A DNA stretch of 32,007 nucleotides. Source: an uncultured Marinospirillum sp. GTDB taxonomy: Bacteria > Pseudomonadota > Gammaproteobacteria > Pseudomonadales > Halomonadaceae. Where the stretch lies: positions 1 through 32,007 of the forward strand of contig CANQLY010000010.1 of NCBI GenBank assembly GCA_947624795.1, read 5' to 3'. Position 1 is the stretch's first letter, and each line of letters opens with the position of its first letter. The notes under the pieces are model-generated. The model had not been told where the DNA came from. It saw nothing but the letters and a program-made list of their open reading frames with translations, and did not search any database. The position numbers were made by a program, and so were the translations under genes. Positions 17,162-25,214 of the stretch are shown piece by piece.

Positions 17162-17481
17162 TGAGAGTTTTATTTGCTTTAATTTTGGTTTCACTTTTAT
17201 CAGCCTGTGTACAAAGCCCTACACACAGCACCTTATCTGTTGATGATCGCCCCGGTTTAATTTTTGAATTACTTTCACCTAAGTTAGAAAACCATGAACT
17301 AAAAGTCGATGGGGTATCTTACGGTAAGGTTGGTCAATATAAAAAAGATAAAGCAAGGTTAAAAATTATCTCAGGCAATCATCTGGTACAAATTTTTAAT
17401 CAAGGCACCCTTGTGTATGAAGAAAAAGTATATTTAGGTGCAGGCGTTGACCGTATATTAAAGGTCGCCGTTTATGACTAG
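17161..17481 (+). CDS. Small lipoprotein, PEGA-like
   Basis: 106 residues with a lipobox signal (MRVLFALILVSLLSA-C, Cys16). I do not recognise a named family, but the mature part LKVDGVSYGKVGQYKKDKAR, then LKIISGNHLVQIFNQG and YEEKVYLGAGVDRILKV has the pattern of a PEGA-type beta domain (v-DG...l-i--G-h-v-i---G). It sits between the CsgG-like gene and DUF4810 with overlaps on both sides (1 and 8 bases), so translation is probably coupled and the product likely belongs to the same envelope assembly. Confidence 0.75.
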   Translation: MRVLFALILVSLLSACVQSPTHSTLSVDDRPGLIFELLSPKLENHELKVDGVSYGKVGQYKKDKARLKIISGNHLVQIFNQGTLVYEEKVYLGAGVDRILKVAVYD

Positions 17482-17818
17482 TGTAAACATTGTTTTTTTT
17501 ATGGCTTGCTTGTTTTTGGTAGGCTGTGCATCCAATAATGCCTTCTATGAATGGGGGGCTTATGAGGAAACGCTCTTAAAGGTTTACCATGAGCCTGAAT
17601 ACAAAACAGAGGCTTTAAATAAATACCTTCAGTTTGTTGAGAATTATCAGGGTGACAAGCCGCTAGCACCTGGGCTGTATGCTGAAGCAGGTACTTTTTT
17701 ATTAGAGCAAGGCGATTACCAAGAGGCCATTGGTTTTTATAAATTAGAATACGAGCATTGGCCTGAAAGCCGCCCAATGCTGGGTGCACTTATTGAGAAT
17801 TTGGAGGCACGTCAATGA
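17474..17818 (+). CDS. DUF4810 domain lipoprotein
   Basis: 114 residues with lipobox FLVG-C (Cys18). The mature start FYEWGAYEETLLKVYHEPEY matches the DUF4810 signature (YxWGxYE...L...Y..P), followed by a helical TPR-like repeat (PGLYAEAGTFLLEQGDYQEA, IGFYKLEYEHWPESRPMLG). Function is not established. It overlaps its neighbours by 8 and 4 bases (ATGA at its 3' end), the mark of a coupled operon with the CsgG-like and GNA1162 proteins. Confidence 0.88.
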   Translation: MTSVNIVFFMACLFLVGCASNNAFYEWGAYEETLLKVYHEPEYKTEALNKYLQFVENYQGDKPLAPGLYAEAGTFLLEQGDYQEAIGFYKLEYEHWPESRPMLGALIENLEARQ

Positions 17819-18489
17819 GCCTGCTAAAAAAAGTACTCGCATTGTTGGCTTTAAGTGCTGTTATTTCAGGTTGTGCATCCACGCCTAGCGCACCTTCAAG
17901 TCGTTTAAATGCATTCCATGAAACCCGCCCTTATTCTATTTTAGTGGTTCCGCCCAATAATACCGCAACCGATGTTCAAGCCACGACCTTTGTTTTAGCA
18001 ACCTTGCCTTATTTTTTAGCTGAAAAAGGGTTTTATGTTTTTCCAGTGAACACAGTAAAAACGTTGCTGGAATACGAAGGGTATTATGAACCTGCTGAAG
18101 TGCATGCCGCCCCCACAGAAACGTTAGCTGAATTATTTAAAGCGGATGCGGTTCTTTATGTCACTATTCATGAATGGACATCAAAATACCTTGTTATTAA
18201 TACCGTTACAGAAGTTGATTTTGAATACAAACTATTAGCTGCTGATGGTTCACTTGTTTGGAAAGAGCGATTAATGATGCAGCATTCACCCAATAATAAT
18301 AGCAATAATTTAGCTGGGTTATTAGTGAATGCGGTAAGCTCTGCTGTTGAAAGAGCTAAGCCTAATTACCTTCCCATAACAAAATCGTTGCATGCACAAG
18401 CCTTTGGCTCATCAAGGGGCATTCCTAATGGGCCTTACCACCCAAGCTATAACGATTATTATGAGCGAGTGGATTTATTGTTAGAATAG
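17815..18489 (+). CDS. GNA1162 / DUF799 family lipoprotein
   Basis: 224 residues with a lipobox signal (MSLLKKVLALLALSAVISG-C, Cys20). The sequence RPYSILVVPPNNTATDVQAT, LPYFLAEKGFYVFPV, LLEYEGYYEP, LAELFKADAVLYVTIHEW and DGSLVWKER matches the GNA1162/DUF799 family, whose Neisseria member has a TolB-like fold and is a surface-antigen candidate. Last gene of the four-gene overlapping set and followed by a strong bidirectional terminator. Inferred: part of an outer-membrane lipoprotein complex with the CsgG-like protein. Confidence 0.9.
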   Translation: MSLLKKVLALLALSAVISGCASTPSAPSSRLNAFHETRPYSILVVPPNNTATDVQATTFVLATLPYFLAEKGFYVFPVNTVKTLLEYEGYYEPAEVHAAPTETLAELFKADAVLYVTIHEWTSKYLVINTVTEVDFEYKLLAADGSLVWKERLMMQHSPNNNSNNLAGLLVNAVSSAVERAKPNYLPITKSLHAQAFGSSRGIPNGPYHPSYNDYYERVDLLLE

Positions 18490-18531
18490 ATTGTTGAATA
18501 AAAAATTTAAGCGCTATTAAGCTTAGAATGT

Positions 18532-18570
18532 AAAAGCCCTAAAAGTTAAATTAACTTTTAGGGCTTTTTT
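18532..18570. terminator. Bidirectional terminator after the lipoprotein operon
   Basis: An almost uninterrupted palindrome: the left arm AAAAGCCCTAAAAGTTAA (18532-18549) and right arm TTAACTTTTAGGGCTTTT (18551-18568) surround one central base, with TTTTTT at the plus-strand end. It separates the operon from the minus-strand RND remnant. Confidence 0.85.
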
Positions 18571-18591
18571 ATTAGTACACCTTTTTAATGT

Positions 18592-18930
18592 TTAACTAGC
18601 CGTTTGTGGTTTATCCGTTTCTACTGGAATTCTAAAAATAACCACGTAGAGCAAGGGCACCACAACCAAGGTTAAGATGGTTGCAAAGGTTAAACCAAAC
18701 ATAATTACCACCGCCATGCTTTTAAAGAAAGGGTCTAACAGCAAAGGCGCTACACCTAAAATGGTTGTAAAAGCCCCTAAAAACACGGGTCTGGCACGGC
18801 TAACCGCTGCATCAATAACGGCTATAAAACCCAGCTTACCCTGCGCTATTTCTAAGTCTGCTTGGTCTACTAATACAATCGAGTTCTTAACCAGCATACC
18901 CACAAGGCTTAAACAACCAAGAATGGCCAC
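18592..18930 (-). pseudogene. 3' remnant of an RND efflux pump gene (AcrB/MexB-type)
   Basis: About 112 codons on the minus strand match the last transmembrane helices of RND inner-membrane transporters: LSLVGMLVKNSIVLVDQADL, AVSRARPVFLGAFTTILGVA, PLLLDPFFKSMAVVIMFGLT and FATILTLVVVPLLYVV. Whole transporters have about 1000-1050 residues. Upstream of the GTG at 18930 the frame continues but no longer resembles the family, so some 900 codons are gone, with the break at about 18930. No adaptor or regulator gene is present. A fragment of this size cannot transport. Confidence 0.85.
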
Positions 18931-19080
18931 TTGAAGTGATTGACTTAGGTTTGTTTTTCTGATGTCGATGATTAGTGAGGCGTGAGGTGCATCTAAATTT
19001 TTTGTGATTTAAATACTCTCTTGGTTTGAATTTATTTAGACGGTAGGGATTTGTTTATACAAGAGGTATTATAAACACTG

Positions 19081-19110
19081 TTTAAAAGCACTCCAATGAG
19101 TGCTTTTAAA
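19081..19110 (-). terminator. Terminator of the outer-membrane barrel gene
   Basis: A perfect 13-bp stem TTTAAAAGCACTC / GAGTGCTTTTAAA with a CAAT loop, 36 bases past the stop codon of 19147-19743 on the minus strand; the T-rich arm supports termination. Confidence 0.75.
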
Positions 19111-19146
19111 TAGTAATGCTTTTAGAGAGGCTTTTAGAGAGTTCTT

Positions 19147-19743
19147 TTAGAAAATGTAAGCAAAGCCAACAGAGGCACCTATTTGAATATTGTCCATTGA
19201 TGTGTCACTAGATGAAGTCGTGTTTCTTGTTTTTACATTTTGCCACTTAATGCCTTGCATTTGTAATGAAAAATCTAATTCTAGGTTAGGGCGTAAACTG
19301 ACTTTAGTGCCACCCATTGCTTGCAGCGCAAAGCCAGTTTGTTTTTGTTTCTTTCCAGAAACTATGGGTGAGCTTTTAAGGCTATATAAACCAAACCCAG
19401 CACCCCAATAAGGTTGCAGTATTTGTTCACCATATACAAACTGCCAGTCTAAGCGCAAGCCGTTAGCATCAGATGAGTAAGATGAGTAACCTAAATCACT
19501 GACTTTAAATTTTTGTTTGTTTAAACTTAATAAAAACCGATTGTTTCTATAGTTTTTATGGCCAATAAAAAAAGAAGCTTCATGGGTATCTAAATCATAG
19601 GTTGTAGTGTTGTTATTGTATTTTAGATCTAAATCACCATTAAAACTTTTATTAAAATTCATACCAGCTATAACTTGTGCATGGCTAGTTAAAGGTAAAA
19701 CAGCGATAGATAAGATTCCAATTGTCGCTAGTTTTTTTAACAT
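19147..19743 (-). CDS. Outer-membrane beta-barrel protein
   Basis: 198 residues with a Sec signal peptide cleaved after SHA (about residue 22). The mature protein alternates polar and hydrophobic residues in strand-sized blocks (EASFFIGHKNYRNNRFLLSL, YWGAGFGLYSLK, TGFALQAMGGTKVSL, LELDFSLQMQGIKW) and ends in GFAYIF, with the terminal Phe recognised by the BAM complex. This indicates an eight-stranded OmpX/OmpW-sized barrel, but no specific family was recognised. AAGGA precedes the ATG, and a strong promoter lies at 19778-19806. Monocistronic. The conserved-looking PYWGAGFG segment is common in porin-family adhesin-like barrels. Confidence 0.75.
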   Translation of the reverse strand: MLKKLATIGILSIAVLPLTSHAQVIAGMNFNKSFNGDLDLKYNNNTTTYDLDTHEASFFIGHKNYRNNRFLLSLNKQKFKVSDLGYSSYSSDANGLRLDWQFVYGEQILQPYWGAGFGLYSLKSSPIVSGKKQKQTGFALQAMGGTKVSLRPNLELDFSLQMQGIKWQNVKTRNTTSSSDTSMDNIQIGASVGFAYIF

Positions 19744-19777
19744 CTGCTATATCCTTATTTGATTTTTTTGACCGTGG

Positions 19778-19806
19778 ATTATGAGATTAAAGTGTTTTTT
19801 TGTCAA
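19778..19806 (-). promoter_or_regulatory. Strong sigma70 promoter of the outer-membrane barrel gene
   Basis: On the minus strand a perfect -35 TTGACA and -10 CATAAT are separated by exactly 17 bases, with an A-rich spacer start, 35 bases before the ATG of 19147-19743. Confidence 0.8.
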
Positions 19807-19974
19807 GGTTTTAGGGCTTTTCAGTAGGCTTTTTTAGCAAGCTAATTGCTTAGGCATTAACACTGTATTTAATTTTTTTCAGTGTTTTAGCCTAAGTTAT
19901 TTGGGGCTTTAGCTTATTAATCCTATTGATTAATAGCAGTGTTATTTAGTTACAAAAAGTAATGTTTGAACAGT

Positions 19975-20847
19975 TTAGTTTAGTTTTGCTTTTAGAGCTT
20001 CTTCTTTAAATCTTGCAGCTTCTAAACTGTGCTTGTTTAACAGTTTATAGAAATCGGTTCTATTGCGTCCAGCTAGCTCAGCTGCTTTCGTGACTTTCCC
20101 CTCGGCTAGGCGCAAGACTTTAATAAGGTAAGCTTTTTCAAATTCAGCCCTTGCTTCACTTAAGTGGGGAAAGCTTGTGCTTTCATCGGTTAATACTTGG
20201 TTCACTAAATCTGCGGTAATCATGGGCTGATTTGTAAGCCCTGCACATTGTTCAATAACGCCTTGCAGTTGGCGAACACTGCCTGGCCAAGGGGTTTTAG
20301 CTAATAACTCTAAGGCTTCAGGTGCAAAGCCGCTGGCTTGGCTTTCTAAGCGATCAGCTGCTTCGTTCAATAGTTGTTTAGCCATTAACTGCACTAATAA
20401 AGGGCTACGGTTAAGTACATTAGGGTAGTCTTTATTTTTTTGATCAATAGGGCGTGTACCTTTTAGCTCATCAATTAAGCTAAATAGCTGATTTTTATCA
20501 ATGGGCTTGGTTAAAAAGCCAGCCACTCCCCGACGTGTTGCCTGCACAGCATCAGGAATGGTGCCATGGGCAGTTAAAATAATAACGGGCAACCCTGGGT
20601 AAAGGGTTTGAATTTCATCAAATAAAGTTAACCCGTCCATTTCGTCCATGCGTAAATCTGAAAGCACTAGGTCGGGAGTCATTTGCTTTAAAATTTCTAA
20701 CGCTTCAGGGCCGCTTTCGGCTGTGGTTACCAAGTGTCCTGCACTTTCTAAGCGCAGTGACAAAAGTTTAAGCAGGCTTAAATCATCATCAACTAGCAGG
20801 AGCTGGGCTGGGAATTTACTTAATTTTGTTTCAGGAATTAGTTTCAT
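19975..20847 (-). CDS. QseF/GlrR-type response regulator lacking the AAA+ catalytic core
   Basis: 290 residues; E. coli GlrR/QseF has 444. Residues 14-130 form a complete receiver domain (acidic D20-D22, phosphoacceptor D64 in SDLRM, T92, K114). Residues about 146-154 (NRSPLLVQL) match the entry to the AAA+ domain, but the sequence then jumps to AKQLLNEAADRL, which corresponds to the end of that domain. Walker A, the sigma54-contacting GAFTGA loop, Walker B and the arginine-finger region are all missing without a frameshift. The lid part with WPGSVRQLQGVIEQC and the Fis-type HTH (235-275, AELAGRNRTDFYKLL) are kept. It can probably be phosphorylated and bind DNA but cannot activate sigma54 polymerase. 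ATG overlaps the qseG stop (ATGA). Confidence 0.88.
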   Translation of the reverse strand: MKLIPETKLSKFPAQLLLVDDDLSLLKLLSLRLESAGHLVTTAESGPEALEILKQMTPDLVLSDLRMDEMDGLTLFDEIQTLYPGLPVIILTAHGTIPDAVQATRRGVAGFLTKPIDKNQLFSLIDELKGTRPIDQKNKDYPNVLNRSPLLVQLMAKQLLNEAADRLESQASGFAPEALELLAKTPWPGSVRQLQGVIEQCAGLTNQPMITADLVNQVLTDESTSFPHLSEARAEFEKAYLIKVLRLAEGKVTKAAELAGRNRTDFYKLLNKHSLEAARFKEEALKAKLN

Positions 20848-21179
20848 AAATCAAGACTCTGACGTTGTTTGCGTTGGTGCAAGCTTCGCTCTATAGCAGT
20901 CAGGGCATCTAACTTAGCTTTTAGCTGGTTACGGTCAGCTTCAAGCTGTTGTAACTTCTTTTTAGCTAGACCAAGTTCTGCCGATAAAGCATCCTTGCTC
21001 TGCTGTAAATCTAGCTGTTGTTCTTTGCACTGGGTGTATTGTTTGTCTTTAATTAGGGCTTGCTGCTGTTCTTGCTGGGATAAATTGCGATCATTTGACG
21101 GCACTTTTAATGCGCAGCCTGTTAGGAGTGTAAGCAGTAAAGCATAAATAAAAAAATGTTGGTATTTGGATACACTCAT
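20844..21179 (-). CDS. QseG-like coiled-coil lipoprotein
   Basis: 111 residues with lipobox LLTG-C (Cys22) and a long helical, Gln/Lys/Leu-rich coiled coil (LDLQQSKDALSAEL, AKKKLQQLEADRNQLKAKLD) ending in ALTAIERSLHQRKQ. That ending and the position between kinase and regulator match QseG (YfhG), an outer-membrane lipoprotein that activates the QseE/GlrK kinase in E. coli; the protein here is about half the length of E. coli QseG and keeps mainly the coiled-coil. Overlaps the regulator gene by ATGA and follows the kinase gene by about 10 bases. Confidence 0.75.
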   Translation of the reverse strand: MSVSKYQHFFIYALLLTLLTGCALKVPSNDRNLSQQEQQQALIKDKQYTQCKEQQLDLQQSKDALSAELGLAKKKLQQLEADRNQLKAKLDALTAIERSLHQRKQRQSLDL

Positions 21180-21189
21180 TGTGTTTTTC

Positions 21190-22608
21190 CTAAATTAGGT
21201 TGGTTGGCCACTCTAAACGAAAGGTGGTGGCGTGGGGGGTTGATATTAAAAGTGTTAATTGGCCGCCGTGGGCTTTCATGCAGTCGGCGGCAATTGAAAG
21301 CCCTAAACCTGAACCTTTTACTGCGCCCCGTCGCTTTCCACTGCCTTGATAAAAAGGCTCAAACAGCCGCTTTTGTTCAGTTTCTGGTATGGGTGTTCCA
21401 GAATTTTCAACTTCCATCCATTGTAGGGTTTGTTCAATGCCTGCTCTAATTTCAATGTTTTTACTCGCATCACCATAGTGCAGTGCATTGGTTAATAAGT
21501 TATCTAAGGTGCTACGTAATAATGAAATATCACCACTTAACGCTAAACCACTTTGCGGTAAGTTAACCTGCTGCTGCCTTTGTTCAAGTAATGGTTGCCA
21601 AGGTTCTAATAGGCGTTCTAATAAGTTGTCTAAATTAATAGCAGCCAGTTCTAGCTGTTTTTTACCTTGTAATAAATTGTAGTCTAGCAGCTGTTCTATA
21701 AGCTCTTGTAAACGGCGGCTGTTTTGTTCAAGTAAGCCTGTTACTTCTTTTTGGGATGGCGTAAGGCTACCTAATACTTCTTCGTGTAATAAATCCCCCG
21801 CTTCACGAATGCTGGCAAGGGGTGTTTTTAGTTCGTGTGAAATGTGCCTTAAAAACTGTGCCTTTTGTTGTTCAATTTCATCTAACTGTTCTTCTAGCCA
21901 ATTAAGGCGCACATCCAATTGTATCAATTCAGCAGGGCCTTCTTGTAGTTGTTTGGTTTTGTTATTGTTATTGGGGTCAGCTAAAGAGTTAATGCGCTTT
22001 TGTAAGTAATCAATGGGGCGCAGCAATCGCCAAGTAAAAAATATCACTAATAACAATGACAAGCTAAGCAGCATTAAAAATTGCCAGACTAGTTGTTTTT
22101 GTAAGCTTAAAAGCTGTTGTTGCATTGTTTGTAAGCGTTCATCAACACTGCCTTGGGTTTGGCTAGTTAATGATTCAGTTAGGTCGGCTAGGTTGGCAAT
22201 GTATTCAATATCGGCTAGGTTTTGTAAGGTTTGTTGCTCTGGAAGTGCATCTTTTAACAAGGCTTCTAAAGATTCTTGGGCTTGTGTTACAGGAAAAAGT
22301 AAATAAGGCTGTTGAACTAAGGTTTTAAATTCATTAAATTGACTTGCTAATAAGTTTAATAAATAAGCTTCTTCTACAATCGAGTATTGGCGGCTGGTAC
22401 GTTCCATGTCTAAGGCTAGGGTTTGTAGGGCTTGCGAACGGCGTGTAAAAGCAACGGCTTCACGGGCGCTTGATCCTGCTTGGGTAGACAGTTCACGGTA
22501 AGCATTGGCGGCTTGAAAAACTAATAATATTAGGGGCAATACTACCCCCACAAAGCCTAATAACACCAGTTGCATGAGTGATAAATTAGCAGGGCGTAGT
22601 AGTTTCAT
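21190..22608 (-). CDS. QseE/GlrK-type sensor histidine kinase
   Basis: 472 residues. TM1 about 11-34 and TM2 about 174-192 enclose a periplasmic helical sensor region of about 140 residues; a HAMP-like linker follows, then the dimerisation/phosphoacceptor helix with H258 in LRHISHELKTPLAS and a HATPase domain with N-box DNLLTNALHYG and G-box GSGLGLSIA. Gene order kinase-lipoprotein-regulator equals E. coli glrK-qseG-glrR. In that system the kinase phosphorylates GlrR to drive sigma54-dependent glmY transcription. Here the kinase looks complete, although its partner regulator lacks the AAA+ core. It starts 16 bases downstream of argA. Confidence 0.9.
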   Translation of the reverse strand: MKLLRPANLSLMQLVLLGFVGVVLPLILLVFQAANAYRELSTQAGSSAREAVAFTRRSQALQTLALDMERTSRQYSIVEEAYLLNLLASQFNEFKTLVQQPYLLFPVTQAQESLEALLKDALPEQQTLQNLADIEYIANLADLTESLTSQTQGSVDERLQTMQQQLLSLQKQLVWQFLMLLSLSLLLVIFFTWRLLRPIDYLQKRINSLADPNNNNKTKQLQEGPAELIQLDVRLNWLEEQLDEIEQQKAQFLRHISHELKTPLASIREAGDLLHEEVLGSLTPSQKEVTGLLEQNSRRLQELIEQLLDYNLLQGKKQLELAAINLDNLLERLLEPWQPLLEQRQQQVNLPQSGLALSGDISLLRSTLDNLLTNALHYGDASKNIEIRAGIEQTLQWMEVENSGTPIPETEQKRLFEPFYQGSGKRRGAVKGSGLGLSIAADCMKAHGGQLTLLISTPHATTFRLEWPTNLI

Positions 22609-22623
22609 TTTTTTACTTTAAGG

Positions 22624-23940
22624 TTAAAGCTTCTTACAAAATACCTGCGAATTACGTTGCCAGTTGTAAATCGCTTGGCGGGCTGCAGGCAGTTGTTCTA
22701 CTGGTGCAGGAATAAAGTCTCTTTCTAAAAACCAGTGTGCAGTGTGGGTGGTTAGCACAAATAATGTGTGTATACCGGCATCCAAGGCTTTCTTTTCAAT
22801 GCTGGCAAGCAGGTTGTCACCGCGTTGGCTGTGGCGATAGTCTGGGTGTACCACCACGCAGGCTAGTTCAGCTTGGTGTTGGTCTGGGTAAGGGTAAAGG
22901 GCAGCGCAGGCAATTATGCTGCCATCTAGGTCAATGACTGTAAAGCGCTCAATTTCAGCTTCTAGCAGTTCACGGGAACGGCGAACCAAAGTACCGGCTT
23001 CTTCTAAAGGGCGTAGCAATGCCAAAAGGCCACCCACGTCTTCAATTTTGGCTTGGCGCAGTGTTTCATAACGCAGCTGGGTAATTAATGTGCCATCACC
23101 ATCACGGGTGAACAGCTCTTGCAATAAGGCGCCGCTGCGTTGATAGCTTAGCAGGTGGGTTCTAGGTACGCCTTTGCGACTCGCTTTACAGGCGGCTTGC
23201 AAGTGCCGCTTTAACAGGGGCTGATCGGTTAAACTTTCTAATAAGGCTTCTGCATCGTGTGGGTTTAAATCACGAATTAGCTCGCCTTGTGCATTTTTTA
23301 ACCCAGCGGCTTCACCAAACAAAATTAGTTTTTCAGCATTTAACTGGGTAGCCACTGTGGTGGCCACTTCTTCAGCGTCTAAATCAAAGACTTCACCTGT
23401 AGGCGAATAACCTAAGGGTGGTAATAGCACCAATATGCCTTGATCTAGCAGGGCTTGAATGCTTTTAGTTTGCACTTTACGAACTTCACCACAAAAGTGC
23501 ATGTCAACACCGGCTCGAACACCTAAAGGTCGTGCGGTAATTAAATTACCACTCATCACCCTTAAACCAGCGCCGTGCATGGGTGAATTGATTAGCCCCA
23601 TTGAAAGGCGAGCTTCTAATTCAGCCCGTAAGCTGCCAACGCAGGCCAAGACCGCTGGCAGGCGTTGTTTATCAACCAGCAAGCGGCCTTGGTGTTCTTG
23701 CCATGAAAGGTTGTTGTTATCTAACGCTTCTCTGACTTGAGCACGTGCGCCATAGGTAATGATAAGGCGCACGCCCAAAGAGTTCAGTAAGGCAATGTCA
23801 GTGATTAGCTCACGCAGGCCAGCAGTGCGTAAAGCTTCGCCATCAAGGTGAATTACAAAAGTGCGCCCACGGTGGGCGTTAATGTAAGGTGATGCATTGC
23901 GAAACCAATTCACGTATTGGTCAAGAGTAAGCTTAGCCAA
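22624..23940 (-). CDS. argA: Amino-acid N-acetyltransferase (N-acetylglutamate synthase)
   Basis: 438 residues aligned with E. coli ArgA (443): an N-terminal amino-acid-kinase-like domain (VNWFRNASPYINAHRGRTFV, ARLSMGLINSPMHGAGLRVM) that binds arginine for feedback control, and a C-terminal GNAT domain (from about 290: EDVGGLLALLRPLEEAGTLV, ACVVVHPDYRHSQRGDNLLA). Known role: first step of arginine synthesis, acetyl-CoA plus glutamate. The start is a TTG at 23940 with AAAGG upstream, overlapping the 3' end of the phosphate-transporter gene by 8 bases; no ATG exists close to the N-terminus. Followed at 16 bases by qseE. Confidence 0.96.
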   Translation of the reverse strand: MAKLTLDQYVNWFRNASPYINAHRGRTFVIHLDGEALRTAGLRELITDIALLNSLGVRLIITYGARAQVREALDNNNLSWQEHQGRLLVDKQRLPAVLACVGSLRAELEARLSMGLINSPMHGAGLRVMSGNLITARPLGVRAGVDMHFCGEVRKVQTKSIQALLDQGILVLLPPLGYSPTGEVFDLDAEEVATTVATQLNAEKLILFGEAAGLKNAQGELIRDLNPHDAEALLESLTDQPLLKRHLQAACKASRKGVPRTHLLSYQRSGALLQELFTRDGDGTLITQLRYETLRQAKIEDVGGLLALLRPLEEAGTLVRRSRELLEAEIERFTVIDLDGSIIACAALYPYPDQHQAELACVVVHPDYRHSQRGDNLLASIEKKALDAGIHTLFVLTTHTAHWFLERDFIPAPVEQLPAARQAIYNWQRNSQVFCKKL

Positions 23941-25195
23941 AGGAAGCCTTTAGAATAAAGAAGATAATAACCGACAAAATGGCACCGGCAGGTAGGGTAA
24001 CCAACCAAGAAGCAAAAATACTGCTAACTACGCGCATATTAATAGCCGCTAGGCCACGCGCTAGTCCAACACCTAACACAGCGCCCACTAGGGTGTGAGT
24101 GGTTGAAATAGGCATACCTATGCCAGAAGCCAGCACCACAGTAGCAGCGGTAGCCAAAGTAGCAGCAAAGCCGCGGCTAGGCGTAAGTTCGGTAATGTTA
24201 GTACCCACAGTGGCAATAACACGGTGACCATACATAACCAAACCCACCACTATACCGCCACCACCAATTAGCAGTACCCAAGAAGGGGTGTTAACCTTGT
24301 CTAACACTTCACCACCGGCTTGAATAACACCAATAATGGCAGCCACAGGGCCTATAGCATTGGCAACATCGTTAGAACCGTGTGCAAAAGCCATAGCGCA
24401 GGCGGTAAACACCATTAACAGCGCAAAAACTTTTTCAACATTTTTAATTTGTAAGCGGCTGTTAGTGGTATCACCTTGAATGCGCTTTTCCATAAAAATA
24501 CCCAGCATAGCTAATAACAAACCAGCAATGACTGAGTAAAGCATGGCCTCGTTATTGCTTATATCTAAACCTAGGTGTTTAAAACCCTTGGTGAAGGTAA
24601 CCGCAGCAACAATAAAACCCACAATAAAGGTATAAAAAGGCACGTATTTTTTAGCAGAAAGAAAAGGATTGTCGGATTCAAAAATAAGCTTTTGCATACT
24701 TTTAAACAGTAAAAAACCCATTAACCCAGCCATAAGCGGCGAAGTTACCCAACTGCTAGCAATTACCAGTACACCCATCCATTGCACGGCATCTACCGAA
24801 ATGCCCACCGCAGCAAAACCAACAATGGCGCCGACTATTGAGTGAGTGGTAGACACTGGCCAACCTTTGTAACTAGCAATTAACAGCCAAATACCCGCTG
24901 CCAATAACGAAGCCAACATACCGTAAACCAAAAGCTCTGGGTTATCGGCAAAGCTGCTGGTATCCACTATGCCTTTACGAATGGTTGAAGTGACTTCTCC
25001 ACCGGCTAACCAAGCACCGGCAAATTCAAAAATAATTGCAATAACAATGGCTTGTTTAATGGTAATGGCTTTGGAGCCAACCGAGGTGCCCATAGCATTG
25101 GCTACGTCATTTGCACCAATACCCCAAGCCATAAAAAAGCCAAACAAACAGGCTAAAAGTAAAAAAGTATTACCATGTTCAATAATTATAGACAT
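23933..25195 (-). CDS. pit: PiT family inorganic phosphate transporter
   Basis: 420 residues with about ten hydrophobic helices and the two inverted PiT signature repeats: GANDVANAMGTSVGSKAIT near the N-terminus and AHGSNDVANAIGPVAAI in the second half, plus paired PVSTTHSIVGAIVG and PISTTHTLVGAVLG. Known role: low-affinity symport of phosphate (often as metal-phosphate) in the inner membrane. It lies 19 bases after a DUF47 gene, its usual partner, and overlaps the argA start. Confidence 0.96.
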   Translation of the reverse strand: MSIIIEHGNTFLLLACLFGFFMAWGIGANDVANAMGTSVGSKAITIKQAIVIAIIFEFAGAWLAGGEVTSTIRKGIVDTSSFADNPELLVYGMLASLLAAGIWLLIASYKGWPVSTTHSIVGAIVGFAAVGISVDAVQWMGVLVIASSWVTSPLMAGLMGFLLFKSMQKLIFESDNPFLSAKKYVPFYTFIVGFIVAAVTFTKGFKHLGLDISNNEAMLYSVIAGLLLAMLGIFMEKRIQGDTTNSRLQIKNVEKVFALLMVFTACAMAFAHGSNDVANAIGPVAAIIGVIQAGGEVLDKVNTPSWVLLIGGGGIVVGLVMYGHRVIATVGTNITELTPSRGFAATLATAATVVLASGIGMPISTTHTLVGAVLGVGLARGLAAINMRVVSSIFASWLVTLPAGAILSVIIFFILKASFG

Positions 25196-25214
25196 AAAAA
25201 ACCTTAAAGCAGGG

